A stretch of 9,383 bases of DNA from Lachnospiraceae bacterium. Lineage in GTDB: Bacteria > Bacillota > Clostridia > Lachnospirales > Lachnospiraceae. Positions within the stretch are counted from its first letter, which is position 1. Each line of letters begins with the position of its first letter. Both the position numbers and the translations under genes were made by a program. Under the pieces are notes generated by a model. That model saw nothing but the letters and a program-made list of their open reading frames with translations. It was not told the DNA's origin and did no database searches. This document shows, piece by piece, positions 1 through 7,900 of the stretch. The DNA lies in contig DLYC01000175.1 of NCBI GenBank assembly GCA_003447895.1, forward strand, positions 3,837 to 13,219. Reading direction: 5' to 3'.

Positions 1-20
1 CTGTCTATGTGATTCAGGAC

Positions 21-49
21 TTGTCGCAGCTTTCTGCAGTGATTATAAT
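21..49 (+). promoter_or_regulatory. Candidate sigma-A promoter for the acyltransferase gene
   Basis: TTGTCG at 21-26 and a perfect TATAAT at 44-49 are separated by 17 bases, the ideal spacing. Transcription would begin near base 56, giving a leader of about 110 bases before the ATG at 167. The -35 matches consensus at four of six positions. Judged by pattern only. Confidence 0.5.
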
Positions 50-166
50 CTGTTATTGACCAATATACAAATGATTACGAAAACATGAGCAAAAGAATCC
101 GGAAGAGTGAGCAAAAAGAACCCGGAAACAAGTGCAGACAGACCACAGAAAACGAGAGCGAAATCT

Positions 167-982
167 ATGGAAAAGATACAGAAATCCAAGAGGCCGGGAA
201 GGCTTCACTTACTTGATACGATCAGGGGCCTTACGCTGGTGAGTATGATCCTCTATCATGCCTGCTGGGACGCGGTCTATATTGTGGGCGCGAACTGGCC
301 CTGGTACAACAGCCGCGGGGGCTATCTCTGGCAGCAAAGCATCTGCTGGACTTTTATCCTGCTCTCCGGGTTCTGCGTTCCTTTGTCCAAAAGGCTTCTG
401 AGGAGGGGGCTTGTGGTTTTTGGCGCAGGGGCGCTGGTCATGCTGGTGACGGGAATCGTGCTGCCGGAAGCCAGAGTTGTATTTGGCGTTTTGACGCTGA
501 TCGGATCTTGTATGCTTCTTATGATCCCGGTGAGGAGAGCGCTCGGGGACGCCGCGGACAAGAGGGGCGTGGCAGTGGCCGGATTTGTACTCAGTTTCGC
601 GCTCTTTGCGCTGCTAAAGGATATCAATTCCGGGATGATCGGAACGGGGATGCTGCACAGGATCGTGCCGGCCTTTCCGCTGTGGACGGTTTCGGTGCCG
701 GCCGGGCTGTACAGGAATCTTTTGACGGCGTATCTGGGATTTCCGCCTGCGGGGTTTTATTCCACCGATTATTTTTCTCTGCTTCCCTGGAGCTTTTTGT
801 ATCTGAGCGGATATTTTCTTCATTTTATCTTCAAACATGCGGGTATACTGGACTTGGAGATCATGAAGAAGGGCATCAGGCCGTTTTCCTTTATGGGGAG
901 AAACTCCCTGATCATCTATCTTTTGCATCAGCCGGTCCTGTATCTGTATGTGCTCGTGTACGAGGCGGCGCTCGGCAGATGA
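167..982 (+). CDS. DUF1624 / HGSNAT-like membrane acyltransferase
   Basis: Polytopic inner-membrane protein of the DUF1624 group, related to the catalytic domain of heparan-alpha-glucosaminide N-acetyltransferase and to YeiB/acyltransferase-3 proteins. Members are thought to move acyl groups across or within the membrane; the acceptor here is unknown. The N-terminus has the family signature LLDTIRG (residues 15-21 from the ATG) followed by MILYHACWD (27-35) with conserved His31 and Asp35. Several hydrophobic segments follow, and the C-terminus carries GRNSL-IIYLLHQP, typical of these families. At 271 residues the length is normal. I chose the ATG at 167 because it leaves the usual short polar tail before the first helix and has a weak GAGAG eight bases upstream. 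The frame stays open to a GTG at 107 (291 residues), but there GGAAG abuts the start, too close to work well, and the extra residues are polar and low in complexity. No T-rich terminator follows. Confidence 0.8.
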   Translation: MEKIQKSKRPGRLHLLDTIRGLTLVSMILYHACWDAVYIVGANWPWYNSRGGYLWQQSICWTFILLSGFCVPLSKRLLRRGLVVFGAGALVMLVTGIVLPEARVVFGVLTLIGSCMLLMIPVRRALGDAADKRGVAVAGFVLSFALFALLKDINSGMIGTGMLHRIVPAFPLWTVSVPAGLYRNLLTAYLGFPPAGFYSTDYFSLLPWSFLYLSGYFLHFIFKHAGILDLEIMKKGIRPFSFMGRNSLIIYLLHQPVLYLYVLVYEAALGR

Positions 983-997
983 CGCCGTGAACCCCAT

Positions 998-1045
998 TCC
1001 GGGCAGGCGCCCGAAAAGGAGCCAAAAACCAGAATCCGGGCAGGC
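998..1045. repeat. 11-bp direct repeat in the intergenic region
   Basis: TCCGGGCAGGC occurs at 998-1008 and again at 1035-1045, 37 bases apart. The first copy also forms a small hairpin (CGGGC 1000-1004, GCCCG 1009-1013, loop AGGC). No T-run follows, so it is not a convincing terminator. The rest of the 983-1205 gap holds the promoter listed separately and no gene I can support. Confidence 0.45.
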
Positions 1046-1085
1046 ACCGGAAATCCGCCGGAAGGAAGGGCGCCACAGGGTGTTC

Positions 1086-1114
1086 TTGAGAAAAACGGCC
1101 GGATAGTGTATAGT
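1086..1114 (+). promoter_or_regulatory. Candidate sigma-A promoter for the TVP38-type gene
   Basis: TTGAGA at 1086-1091 and TATAGT at 1109-1114 are spaced by 17 bases. Transcription would start near 1121, leaving a leader of about 85 bases before the ATG at 1206. With no terminator seen between the two downstream genes, it could also drive the TetR gene. Confidence 0.5.
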
Positions 1115-1205
1115 AGGCATAGTTTAACGTAAAGAGAATGTAAAGTCTCGGGCTTCAAACACTGCCGGCTGCGGAAGCGGACCGGTTTCGGATTGGGAAT
1201 TTTTT

Positions 1206-1913
1206 ATGGATATAAGGGAAAACAGCCTTTGGTACAGACTGAAGGAAAAGCTGATTCCCATTCTTCTGGTAATTGTGATTGGTATACTGATCTGGGTTGC
1301 CTTTGGAAATATGATCCCCGGACTCATCCCTCTATTGAGAGAAGGAGATGGGAAGAAGATTGCGGATTATCTTGCCCGGGAGAGGGGCATCAAGGGCGTC
1401 ATCGCAGTAATTCTCCTGCAGGCCATACAGGTGGTCAGTATCGTGTTGCCGGGAATGGCGATTCAGGTTGCGGCAGGCCTGATCTATGGGTGGCTGCCGG
1501 GATTTCTTATGTGCTATTTTGGGTTTGTTGTTTCTAATTGGCTTGTTTTCCTTTTCGCCCGGAAAATGGGAAGCGGGAGGCTCAGGGAAGTCTCCATGGG
1601 AAAGACGAGCCAATGGCTTATGGAGAGGCTTCGCGGCACGAAGCCGCAGTTTATGGTTGCGATTGCAAGTATGGTGCCGGCGATCCCGAACGGGATCATT
1701 CCTTTTGTTGCGGCCAAGACGGATATCACGGCCAGGCAGTTTGTCACTTCGATCGCGACGGCCTGCTGGCTCCAGATCCTGACATCCTGTATGGCGGGGC
1801 AGTTTATCATTCAAGGCAAATGGATGTTTACGTTCCTGGCGATCGCATTCCAGTGTGTGGTGATCGTGATCATTTTGTGGAAGCGGGACTGGTTTACCGA
1901 CAGGATCCGGTAA
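1206..1913 (+). CDS. TVP38/TMEM64 family (VTT domain) membrane protein
   Basis: Membrane protein of the TVP38/TMEM64 branch of the DedA/VTT superfamily, 235 residues, the normal size. DedA-superfamily members are linked to lipid flipping or proton-coupled envelope upkeep; the cargo here cannot be read. Residues 16-36 form the first membrane helix. The VTT domain spans about 60-200: LPGMAIQVAAGLIYG (81-95) is the Gly-rich re-entrant region, FARKMG (117-122) follows, then SMVPAIPNGIIPF (155-167), which matches the second conserved Pro/Asn-rich loop. A hydrophobic helix near 207-224 precedes the basic tail. The ATG at 1206 has only a weak GGGA seven bases upstream. It ends 82 bases before the TetR start with no terminator between, so co-transcription is possible. 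Its stop codon lies inside a 23-bp tandem repeat, so the last residues (Ile-Arg-stop) are repeat-derived. Confidence 0.85.
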   Translation: MDIRENSLWYRLKEKLIPILLVIVIGILIWVAFGNMIPGLIPLLREGDGKKIADYLARERGIKGVIAVILLQAIQVVSIVLPGMAIQVAAGLIYGWLPGFLMCYFGFVVSNWLVFLFARKMGSGRLREVSMGKTSQWLMERLRGTKPQFMVAIASMVPAIPNGIIPFVAAKTDITARQFVTSIATACWLQILTSCMAGQFIIQGKWMFTFLAIAFQCVVIVIILWKRDWFTDRIR

Positions 1914-1973
1914 GCAGCGGAGGCTGGATCCGGTAAACGGCAGGAGCATAATCCGGTAAGCAGCGTGACAGCA
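1905..1973. repeat. Three-copy 23-bp tandem repeat at the gene end
   Basis: Units start at 1905, 1928 and 1951, exactly 23 bases apart. All three begin ATCCGGTAA, and the first and third share 15 identical bases (ATCCGGTAAGCAGCG). The second is diverged (ATCCGGTAAACGGC). The TAA of the first unit is the stop of the upstream gene. The period is not a multiple of three, so expansion would not lengthen the protein. Confidence 0.7.
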
Positions 1974-1995
1974 CAGTAGAAGCGAGGTAGATTTC

Positions 1996-2562
1996 GTGGC
2001 AGAAGAGAAAAAGGATGTCAGCCTGGCTCTTGCAGACAGTCTCAAAGAGCGGATGCTGAAAACGCCTTTTGAAAAGATCACAATTAAACAGATCACAGAC
2101 GGGGCAGGCGTGATCCGGGTCACCTTTTATAATCATTTTCAGGACAAGTATGACCTTTTGGGATTTATTATCCGGAGAGAGATCCTGGAGCCTGTCGGGA
2201 TCCTTCTGAAGAACGATATGTACAAGGAGGCGCTGACGCTGATCTTCACCAATCTCAAGAAGGACGGAGATTTCTATCAGCGGGCGGTAAAGATCGAGGG
2301 CCAGAATTCCTTTGAGGAGATCACGGAGCAGTGCATCTATGAACTCCTTTTGGGCCTTTTCAGTGAGAGGAGCAGCGGCCGGCCTCACTCCAAGCACCCG
2401 TGGCTGACGGTGGATTCCCTTGCGCGGTATTACGCCAGGTCCATGAATTTTGTCGTGATCTACTGGATCCGCTCGGGCATGACCGTGCCGCCCGAGGAAG
2501 TGGCCAAAATATACGAATATGTAGTGACCCGCTCACTTTGGGATGTGCTGGAGGAGCTGTAG
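1996..2562 (+). CDS. TetR/AcrR family transcriptional regulator
   Basis: One-component repressor of 188 residues, standard for the family. The N-terminal helix-turn-helix covers about residues 10-52: KITIKQITDGAGV (27-39) supplies the first helices and VIRVTFYNHFQDKYDLL (39-55) the recognition helix and following helix, with the hallmark Thr-Phe-Tyr-Asn-His-Phe. The rest is a divergent all-helical ligand and dimer domain ending in YWIRSGMTVPPEEVAKI (156-172), similar to the C-terminal domains of DhaS-type TetR proteins in Firmicutes. The GTG start at 1996 is supported by GAGGT at 1984-1988, seven bases upstream. An upstream start would read into the tandem repeat. The gene lies just before an MMPL transporter on the same strand, with a strong dyad in the gap, so it very probably controls that operon in response to a transported compound or lipid. 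The ligand is unknown. Confidence 0.9.
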   Translation: MAEEKKDVSLALADSLKERMLKTPFEKITIKQITDGAGVIRVTFYNHFQDKYDLLGFIIRREILEPVGILLKNDMYKEALTLIFTNLKKDGDFYQRAVKIEGQNSFEEITEQCIYELLLGLFSERSSGRPHSKHPWLTVDSLARYYARSMNFVVIYWIRSGMTVPPEEVAKIYEYVVTRSLWDVLEEL

Positions 2563-2605
2563 ACCATGTGAAAGATAAGACGGTCGCCGCCCAAGTACTT
2601 ACAAA

Positions 2606-2635
2606 TTGTTCGATATGTCTAACCACTGCTATACA
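2606..2635 (+). promoter_or_regulatory. Candidate extended -10 promoter under the dyad
   Basis: TTGTTC (2606-2611) and TATACA (2630-2635) are spaced by 18 bases, with a TG dinucleotide in the extended -10 position (TGCTATACA). The -10 lies inside the left arm of the 2626-2657 dyad, so a bound repressor would block it. Transcription would start near 2642 and meet the terminator at 2674-2708. Confidence 0.35.
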
Positions 2636-2657
2636 AACGGGCCTGTTTGTATAGCAG
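2626..2657. promoter_or_regulatory. Perfect 13-bp inverted repeat, candidate TetR operator
   Basis: CTGCTATACAAAC (2626-2638) and GTTTGTATAGCAG (2645-2657) are exact reverse complements around GGGCCT. No T-run follows, so it is unlikely to be a terminator. Its form (TACAAAC...GTTTGTA) resembles TetR/AcrR operators, and it sits between the tetR gene and the transporter over a plausible -10. Dyad and location are seen; binding is inferred. Confidence 0.55.
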
Positions 2658-2673
2658 CTTCAAACAGCGCTGA

Positions 2674-2708
2674 GGGATTGAATATTTTCATATTCAATCC
2701 CTTTTTTT
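2674..2708 (+). terminator. Intrinsic terminator after the TetR gene
   Basis: A perfect 12-bp stem pairs GGGATTGAATAT (2674-2685) with ATATTCAATCCC (2690-2701) around TTTC, followed at once by seven T (2702-2708). It is 111 bases past the tetR stop and 50 bases before the transporter start, so it should uncouple the two unless read through. The AT-rich dyad also lies in the spacer of the next promoter and could double as an operator. Confidence 0.8.
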
Positions 2709-2713
2709 ATACT
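2685..2713 (+). promoter_or_regulatory. Candidate promoter for the transporter operon
   Basis: TTTTCA (2685-2690) and TATACT (2708-2713) are spaced by 17 bases. The -10 is strong and the -35 matches four of six. It lies just past the terminator and gives a start near 2720 with a leader of about 39 bases. It is the only good promoter candidate that avoids terminating before the transporter. Confidence 0.45.
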
Positions 2714-2722
2714 CTATCACGT

Positions 2723-2737
2723 GGATCTTAAAGATCC
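2723..2737. promoter_or_regulatory. 7-bp dyad GGATCTT-A-AAGATCC in the leader
   Basis: A perfect inverted repeat with a single central base lies between the -10 at 2708-2713 and the ribosome site GGGAGGAG (2739-2746). It could be a second operator near +1. With a one-base centre it cannot form a full RNA hairpin. Confidence 0.35.
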
Positions 2738-2758
2738 CGGGAGGAGTACGAATCGACT

Positions 2759-4867
2759 ATGAAGAGTTTTGGTAATGCAGTAGTCAAAGTAAGACATCTG
2801 ATCCTGATCCTTGCGCTTGTACTGCTTATCCCTGCCGGATGGGGATATTTACACACAAGGGTAAACTACGATATCCTGACTTATCTTCCGGACAGCATCG
2901 AGACGATCCAGGGACAGAACATCCTGATGGATGATTTCGGGACCGGGGCGATCACAATGCTGATCATCGAGGATAAAAGCGACAAGGACATCGTGGCCTT
3001 AAGGCAGGAGATCGAGAAAGTCCCGCATGTCAAGAAGGCGCTCTGGTACGACAGCTTCGCGGATATCACGGTCCCGAAGGAGCTGCTTCCGGAGAAACTG
3101 AGGGACGCTTTCCTAAAAGATAATGCGACGCTGATGGCGATCACTTATGATTCCTCGACGTCTTCCGATGAGACGATGGACGCGGTCACCCAGATCCGAA
3201 AGCTCCTGGACAGCAAATGCTATCTGCAGGGTATGTCGGCCGTCATCACGGACACCAAGGACCTCGCGGAATCGGAGGAGCCCATCTATGTGGCGATCGC
3301 CGTTCTTCTGTCATCCATCGTTCTGGCACTCAGCATGGACACCTTCCTGGCGCCTGTGTTTTTCCTGCTTTCGATCGGAATGGCGATTATTTATAATCTG
3401 GGTTCCAATTATTTCTTCGGTGAAGTATCTTATATTACAAAAGCGCTGGCAGCGGTCCTGCAGCTTGGCGTCACGATGGATTACTCCATCTTCCTGTGGC
3501 ACAGCTTCAAAGAGAACGAGCTCCTTCACGAGGATTCGAAGGAGGCGATGGCGGTGGCCATCAATGAGACGCTCAAATCGGTCGTCGGTTCTTCTGTGAC
3601 GACGATCGCAGGATTTGCGGCGCTGTGCTTTATGACCTTCCGGTTCGGCCTGGACGTCGGCCTGGTCATGATGAAGGGTGTTGCGCTGGGTGTCATCAGC
3701 TGCGTGACGGTTCTTCCGTCCATGATCCTGATGTTCGAGAAGGCGATCGAGAAGACGAGGCACAGGCCTCTGCTCCCTACGTTCGAGAAGATTCCGGCCT
3801 TTGTCCAAAAACATAACAAGGCGATCTTCCTCGTATTCCTGCTGGCGTGGATTCCCGCCATTTACGGATATACACATTACAATATCTATTATGACATCAT
3901 CCAGACGCTTCCCAAGGACCTGCCTTCCATGGTGGCCAACCAGAAGATGGAAGATACCTTCAGCATGAACAATACGCTGATGATCCTGGCGGACGCGGAT
4001 CTGGACGCCAAATCCGGCGACAAGATGTCACGGGAGATCAGGGATGTGGCCGGCGTCAAGAGCGTCATTTCCGTGGACAGCTTCATGGGAGAAGGAATTC
4101 CCAGGGAAATGCTTCCCAAAGAAGCGACGGATGTGCTGTACGGCGGCGGATACCAGCTGATGCTTGTGGCGAGTGAGTATGTGACAGCGACTGATGAGAT
4201 GAACGCACAGATCGATACGATCAACGAGATCATCCACCGGTACGATGAGAAAGCGATGCTGATCGGCGACGCGCCCTGCACCAAGGACCTCATCACGATC
4301 TCCAATCACGACTTCAATGTCGTCAACTGGGCGTCGATCGGAATCATAGCGGCGATCATTCTGTTTGTCTTTATGTCGCTGAGCCTTCCGGTCCTTCTGG
4401 TACTGGTCATCGAGTGCGCGATCTTTATCAACATGGGGCTCGCGTATTATACCGGAACCTCCCTTCCGTTCATCGCATCGATCGTGATCGGAACAATCCA
4501 GCTGGGATCCACCGTGGATTACGCGATCCTGATGACGAGCCGGTACCAGGTGGAGAGAGCGTCCGGCAAGGATAAAAAAGAAGCGGTGCTGATCGCGCAC
4601 AAGACATCGATCCAGAGTATCTTTGTCAGTGCGATGTCCTTCTTCGCCTCCACCTTCGGCGTCGGAATGTATTCGGGAATTTCCGTCATTTCCTCGCTGT
4701 GTATGCTGATGGCAAGAGGCGCGCTGATCAGTATGGTGACGGTTGTGTTTGCGCTTCCCGCGGTCCTTCTTCTGTTTGATCCTGTGATCGTGAGGACCAG
4801 CCGCGGATTTTTGCCCAAAGATACCCAAACCGGAAAGCAGGGCAGCGAACTGTCCCATTCCGTTTGA
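2759..4867 (+). CDS. MMPL/RND family transporter
   Basis: Proton-driven export pump of the MMPL branch of the RND superfamily, 702 residues, typical of the shorter Gram-positive forms. It is built as two similar halves, each with one membrane helix, an outside domain and five more helices. TM1 is about 13-29, outer domain 1 about 30-175, TM2-6 about 176-326; TM7 is about 354-371, outer domain 2 about 372-523, TM8-12 about 525-675. The fourth helix of each half carries the MMPL proton-relay pair: GVTMDY (Asp241-Tyr242) and GSTVDY (Asp587-Tyr588), the same Asp-Tyr pairs that are essential in mycobacterial MmpL3. The start follows GGGAGGAG at 2739-2746, a spacing of 12, slightly long. The next gene, 89 bases on, encodes a large exported heptad protein, its likely partner. 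The family exports lipids, lipopeptides or drugs; the substrate here cannot be told. Confidence 0.92.
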   Translation: MKSFGNAVVKVRHLILILALVLLIPAGWGYLHTRVNYDILTYLPDSIETIQGQNILMDDFGTGAITMLIIEDKSDKDIVALRQEIEKVPHVKKALWYDSFADITVPKELLPEKLRDAFLKDNATLMAITYDSSTSSDETMDAVTQIRKLLDSKCYLQGMSAVITDTKDLAESEEPIYVAIAVLLSSIVLALSMDTFLAPVFFLLSIGMAIIYNLGSNYFFGEVSYITKALAAVLQLGVTMDYSIFLWHSFKENELLHEDSKEAMAVAINETLKSVVGSSVTTIAGFAALCFMTFRFGLDVGLVMMKGVALGVISCVTVLPSMILMFEKAIEKTRHRPLLPTFEKIPAFVQKHNKAIFLVFLLAWIPAIYGYTHYNIYYDIIQTLPKDLPSMVANQKMEDTFSMNNTLMILADADLDAKSGDKMSREIRDVAGVKSVISVDSFMGEGIPREMLPKEATDVLYGGGYQLMLVASEYVTATDEMNAQIDTINEIIHRYDEKAMLIGDAPCTKDLITISNHDFNVVNWASIGIIAAIILFVFMSLSLPVLLVLVIECAIFINMGLAYYTGTSLPFIASIVIGTIQLGSTVDYAILMTSRYQVERASGKDKKEAVLIAHKTSIQSIFVSAMSFFASTFGVGMYSGISVISSLCMLMARGALISMVTVVFALPAVLLLFDPVIVRTSRGFLPKDTQTGKQGSELSHSV

Positions 4868-4918
4868 CAGATCTTCAATCATCGTAATAAAAGTAGTGAC
4901 GAAAGCTTTGAGATAGAG

Positions 4919-4940
4919 GAGCGTATCAGGGAATACGCTC
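4919..4940 (+). promoter_or_regulatory. Hairpin just upstream of a strong Shine-Dalgarno site
   Basis: GAGCGTAT (4919-4926) pairs perfectly with ATACGCTC (4933-4940) around CAGGGA. It ends four bases before AGGAGG (4945-4950), which is six bases from the ATG. With no T-run it is not a terminator. It may protect the downstream mRNA or set translation of the heptad protein relative to the pump. Structure is seen; role is inferred. Confidence 0.5.
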
Positions 4941-4956
4941 TGTCAGGAGGTAGAAA

Positions 4957-7900
4957 ATGAAAAGAAAACAGGTTATGGCTCTGTTTCTTGCAATGATCAT
5001 GTCGGCCAATATGACTATGCCGGCTCTGGCGGCGCCGGCGGTGACGCCCGTGTCCGCGCCCACGGTATCTGTATTTGGCAGCACGTATGAGGAGATGAAG
5101 GCGGGGACGCAGAGTATTACCGCGGACGACCTGGCAGCCGCAATGCTGGCCGTGACAGGAAACGGCGAGCAGGGAACCGAGGTGCAGGGCGCCGAGAAAG
5201 AGGAGACGGTCTATGTTTTTACAGATGCGACGGGAAAGCAGAAGAGCATGACCGTGTCCAGCTGGCTCAAGAATAAGGACGGAGCCGATTCTCTGTATGA
5301 TTCCTCGGTCCTCGACAATATCGAGAATGTCAAGGGAGACGAGGGCTTTACCCGAAACGGCGAGTCGCTGACCTGGGACGCGAAGGGAAATGATATCTAT
5401 TATCAGGGAACCACGGACAAGCAGCCGCCGATCCTTCAGAAGATCACGTACTATCTGGAGGGGCAGGAGGTCACGCCGGAAGAGCTGGCCGGAAAGACCG
5501 GAAAGGTCACGATCCATATCGATTATGAGAATACGGAGAGCTACAAGGATGTCTATGTGCCCTTCACGGTCATGACAGGCATCATCTTCTCCAACGACAA
5601 TGTCAGGAACGTGGAAGTGGACAACGGCTCCGTGATCTCGGAGGGCAAAAATACAGTCGTGGTCGGAATGGCCTTCCCGGGAATGGCTGACAGCCTTCAG
5701 GGAGCAAAGGAGGATGCGGAGCACCTTCTCGACGAGGCGGAGGCGAGCCGGAAGTCCAAGGACAAAGTGAGGGATCTGGAGATCCCGGATTCCGTAGAGA
5801 TCACGATGGACGCCTCGGAATTTAAGATGAGCACCTGCATGACCATGGTCTTCTCGGGACTTCTCGAAGAGGACGACGAGATCGACGAGGATCACGACAG
5901 TCTTTTGGCAGACATGGATGAGAAGATGGCGGACCTCGAAAAGGACGGAAATGATCTGGCGGACGGGGCCGGAGAGCTCTCGGACGGCATAGAGGAAGCC
6001 AATGACGGGACCGGGGAACTCGCAGACGGAGCCGGAGAGCTGGCAGACGGAATTAAGGAGTACACGGACGGCGTCAGTGAGGTCAACAAAGGGGCCGGGC
6101 AGCTGGCAGACGGCACAGGTACGCTGGTGAAGGGCCTTCCGGAACTTACAGGCGGCCTCAAGGAGTACACGGACGGTGTGGCCAAGGTCGACAAGGGAGC
6201 CGGAGAGCTGAAAAGCGGCCTCAAGGAGTATACGGACGGCGTCTCGGAGGTGAATAAGGGAGCCGGCCAGCTGAAGTCCGGAACCGACAAGCTCGCGAAG
6301 AACGTTCCGGAACTCACAGGCGGCCTCAAGGAGTATACGGACGGTGTGGCGAAGGTAGACAGCGGCCTCGAGACCCTCGTGGAAAGCCTTCCGGACCTCA
6401 CGGACGGCGCATCGACGCTTTCCGGCGGCCTTGAGCAGGCAGGCGGAGGAGTGAACGACCTCACAAACGGTCTGAGCAAACTGTATGCCGGCACACAGAA
6501 GCTGTCCGGAAGCTCGGAGGCGCTTAAGAGCGGTACAGACCAGCTCGTGGCAGGCGCGTCGTCGCTGCAGGAAGGTCTTACGACCTATACAGCCGGCGTG
6601 AAGAATGCCAAGGACGGTTCCGAAAAGCTTCTTGAGGGAATCGAACCTCTCAAGGAAGGGGCGGATACTCTTCAGACAGGCATCGATACCTATGCGGGCG
6701 CGGTCAGGAAAGCCGCCGGTCAGGTGGGAGAAGGCGCGAAGAACATTTCCAACGGTGTAACCGACGTAAAGGACAAAGTCGATGAAATCAAAACGGCAAA
6801 GTCGCAGATCGGTAAGCTCACGAAAGCCGCTTCGGATGTCGTGACCGGCGCTTCTGACCTTCAGAAGACGGTGAACGACAGCATACTGCCGGTCATCAGT
6901 GAAGCGGCGGAAGCGCAGGCGGACGTGGACGTGGACGGAGCTGCGGACGCAGGTGTGAACGAGGTGGGAATGCTCAAAGCGGAAGAGGTTTCCGTCGCTG
7001 TGGACGTCTACAGCGCTGTATATGATTCTCTTCCGGACACCATGACGGACGAAGAAAAGGCCGCGGCAGCTTCCGCGGCCCAGAGTGCGGCTCAGAGCGC
7101 GGCGCAGGGAGCGGCAGAGGATGCCAATAATAAGCTCAGTGAAATGGCAACGCAGGGAAATGTCAAAATAGAGAAAGCCGCACAGAAAGCGGCAGAGACG
7201 GCAGCTTCCGATGCGAAGTACGACTTCAGCGGCTTCAGTAAAAAGGCCTCCGCTGCAAAGAGCGGTCTTGAAAGCGTCTCGGAAGGTCTTGGCGGCCTCT
7301 CCACAGGCGCCAAAGGTGTGGAAAGCGGCATTTCGGGAATGGAGAGCAGTGTCGGCGATCTTTTGACAGAGTTTGGCGAAATAGAGTCCGGCGTGTCTGC
7401 TCTGAAAGTAGGCGCGACAGCGCTTCAGGGTGCTTCCGGTTCGCTGGAGGAGGCTTCCGACGATCTCAAAGAGGGCGCGGCGACGCTCTCCGGCGGCCTT
7501 ACACAGCTGAAGACTGGTGCAGGGGCGCTCGATGAGGGCCTCGGGGCGCTGGACGGAAACTCTCAGGCGCTGTTAAGCGGCGCGGCGGCGATCAGTAACG
7601 GCCTCTCTTACACAGACCCTGAGACAGGAGAAAAGTCCGGACTGGCTGCCGGAATCGCAGAGTATACGGACGGCGTGGCGGCGCTCGATGAGGGCACCGG
7701 AAAGCTCTATGAGGGGGCAAAGACCCTGAATGCGGGCATGACGGAGCTGGTAAAGGGATCGAAGAAACTGGATGCGGGCGCGCAGGCTCTCTCGAAGGGG
7801 GCCGGCGAGATCAAGGCCGGTACAGGTACCCTGGCATCTAAGAATGAGGCGCTGAGCAGCGGCGCGGCAGCGCTGGCAGAAGGCGCGACGACGCTTAGTA

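Noticed and set aside
85..216. Small 43-codon frame starting ATG at 85
   Set aside because: It has no ribosome site, overlaps the start of the acyltransferase gene in another frame, and its product is a polar, low-complexity peptide.
1000..1013. CGGGC-AGGC-GCCCG hairpin as terminator of the acyltransferase gene
   Set aside because: The stem is only 5 bp and is followed by AAAAGG, not T.
3311..3877. Minus-strand 188-residue open frame in the pump gene
   Set aside because: The plus-strand pump is unmistakable here, and the shadow product is rich in Arg, His and Gln without domains.
4864..4891. Perfect TTGACA overlapping the pump stop codon, as an internal promoter
   Set aside because: The best -10 at 16 bases is AATAAA, matching only four of six, and other spacings are worse. 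The TTGACA may simply reflect the Val-stop codons and following base.
6049..6384. Repeats as a CRISPR array or mobile element
   Set aside because: The repeats are in frame, keep the heptad register and lack spacer-like variation, so they belong to the protein.
5892..6494. Long open frame on the minus strand within the heptad gene
   Set aside because: It is a shadow of the repetitive codon pattern: its Ser/Pro-rich product mirrors the Gly/Leu heptads, and it has no start signal of its own.
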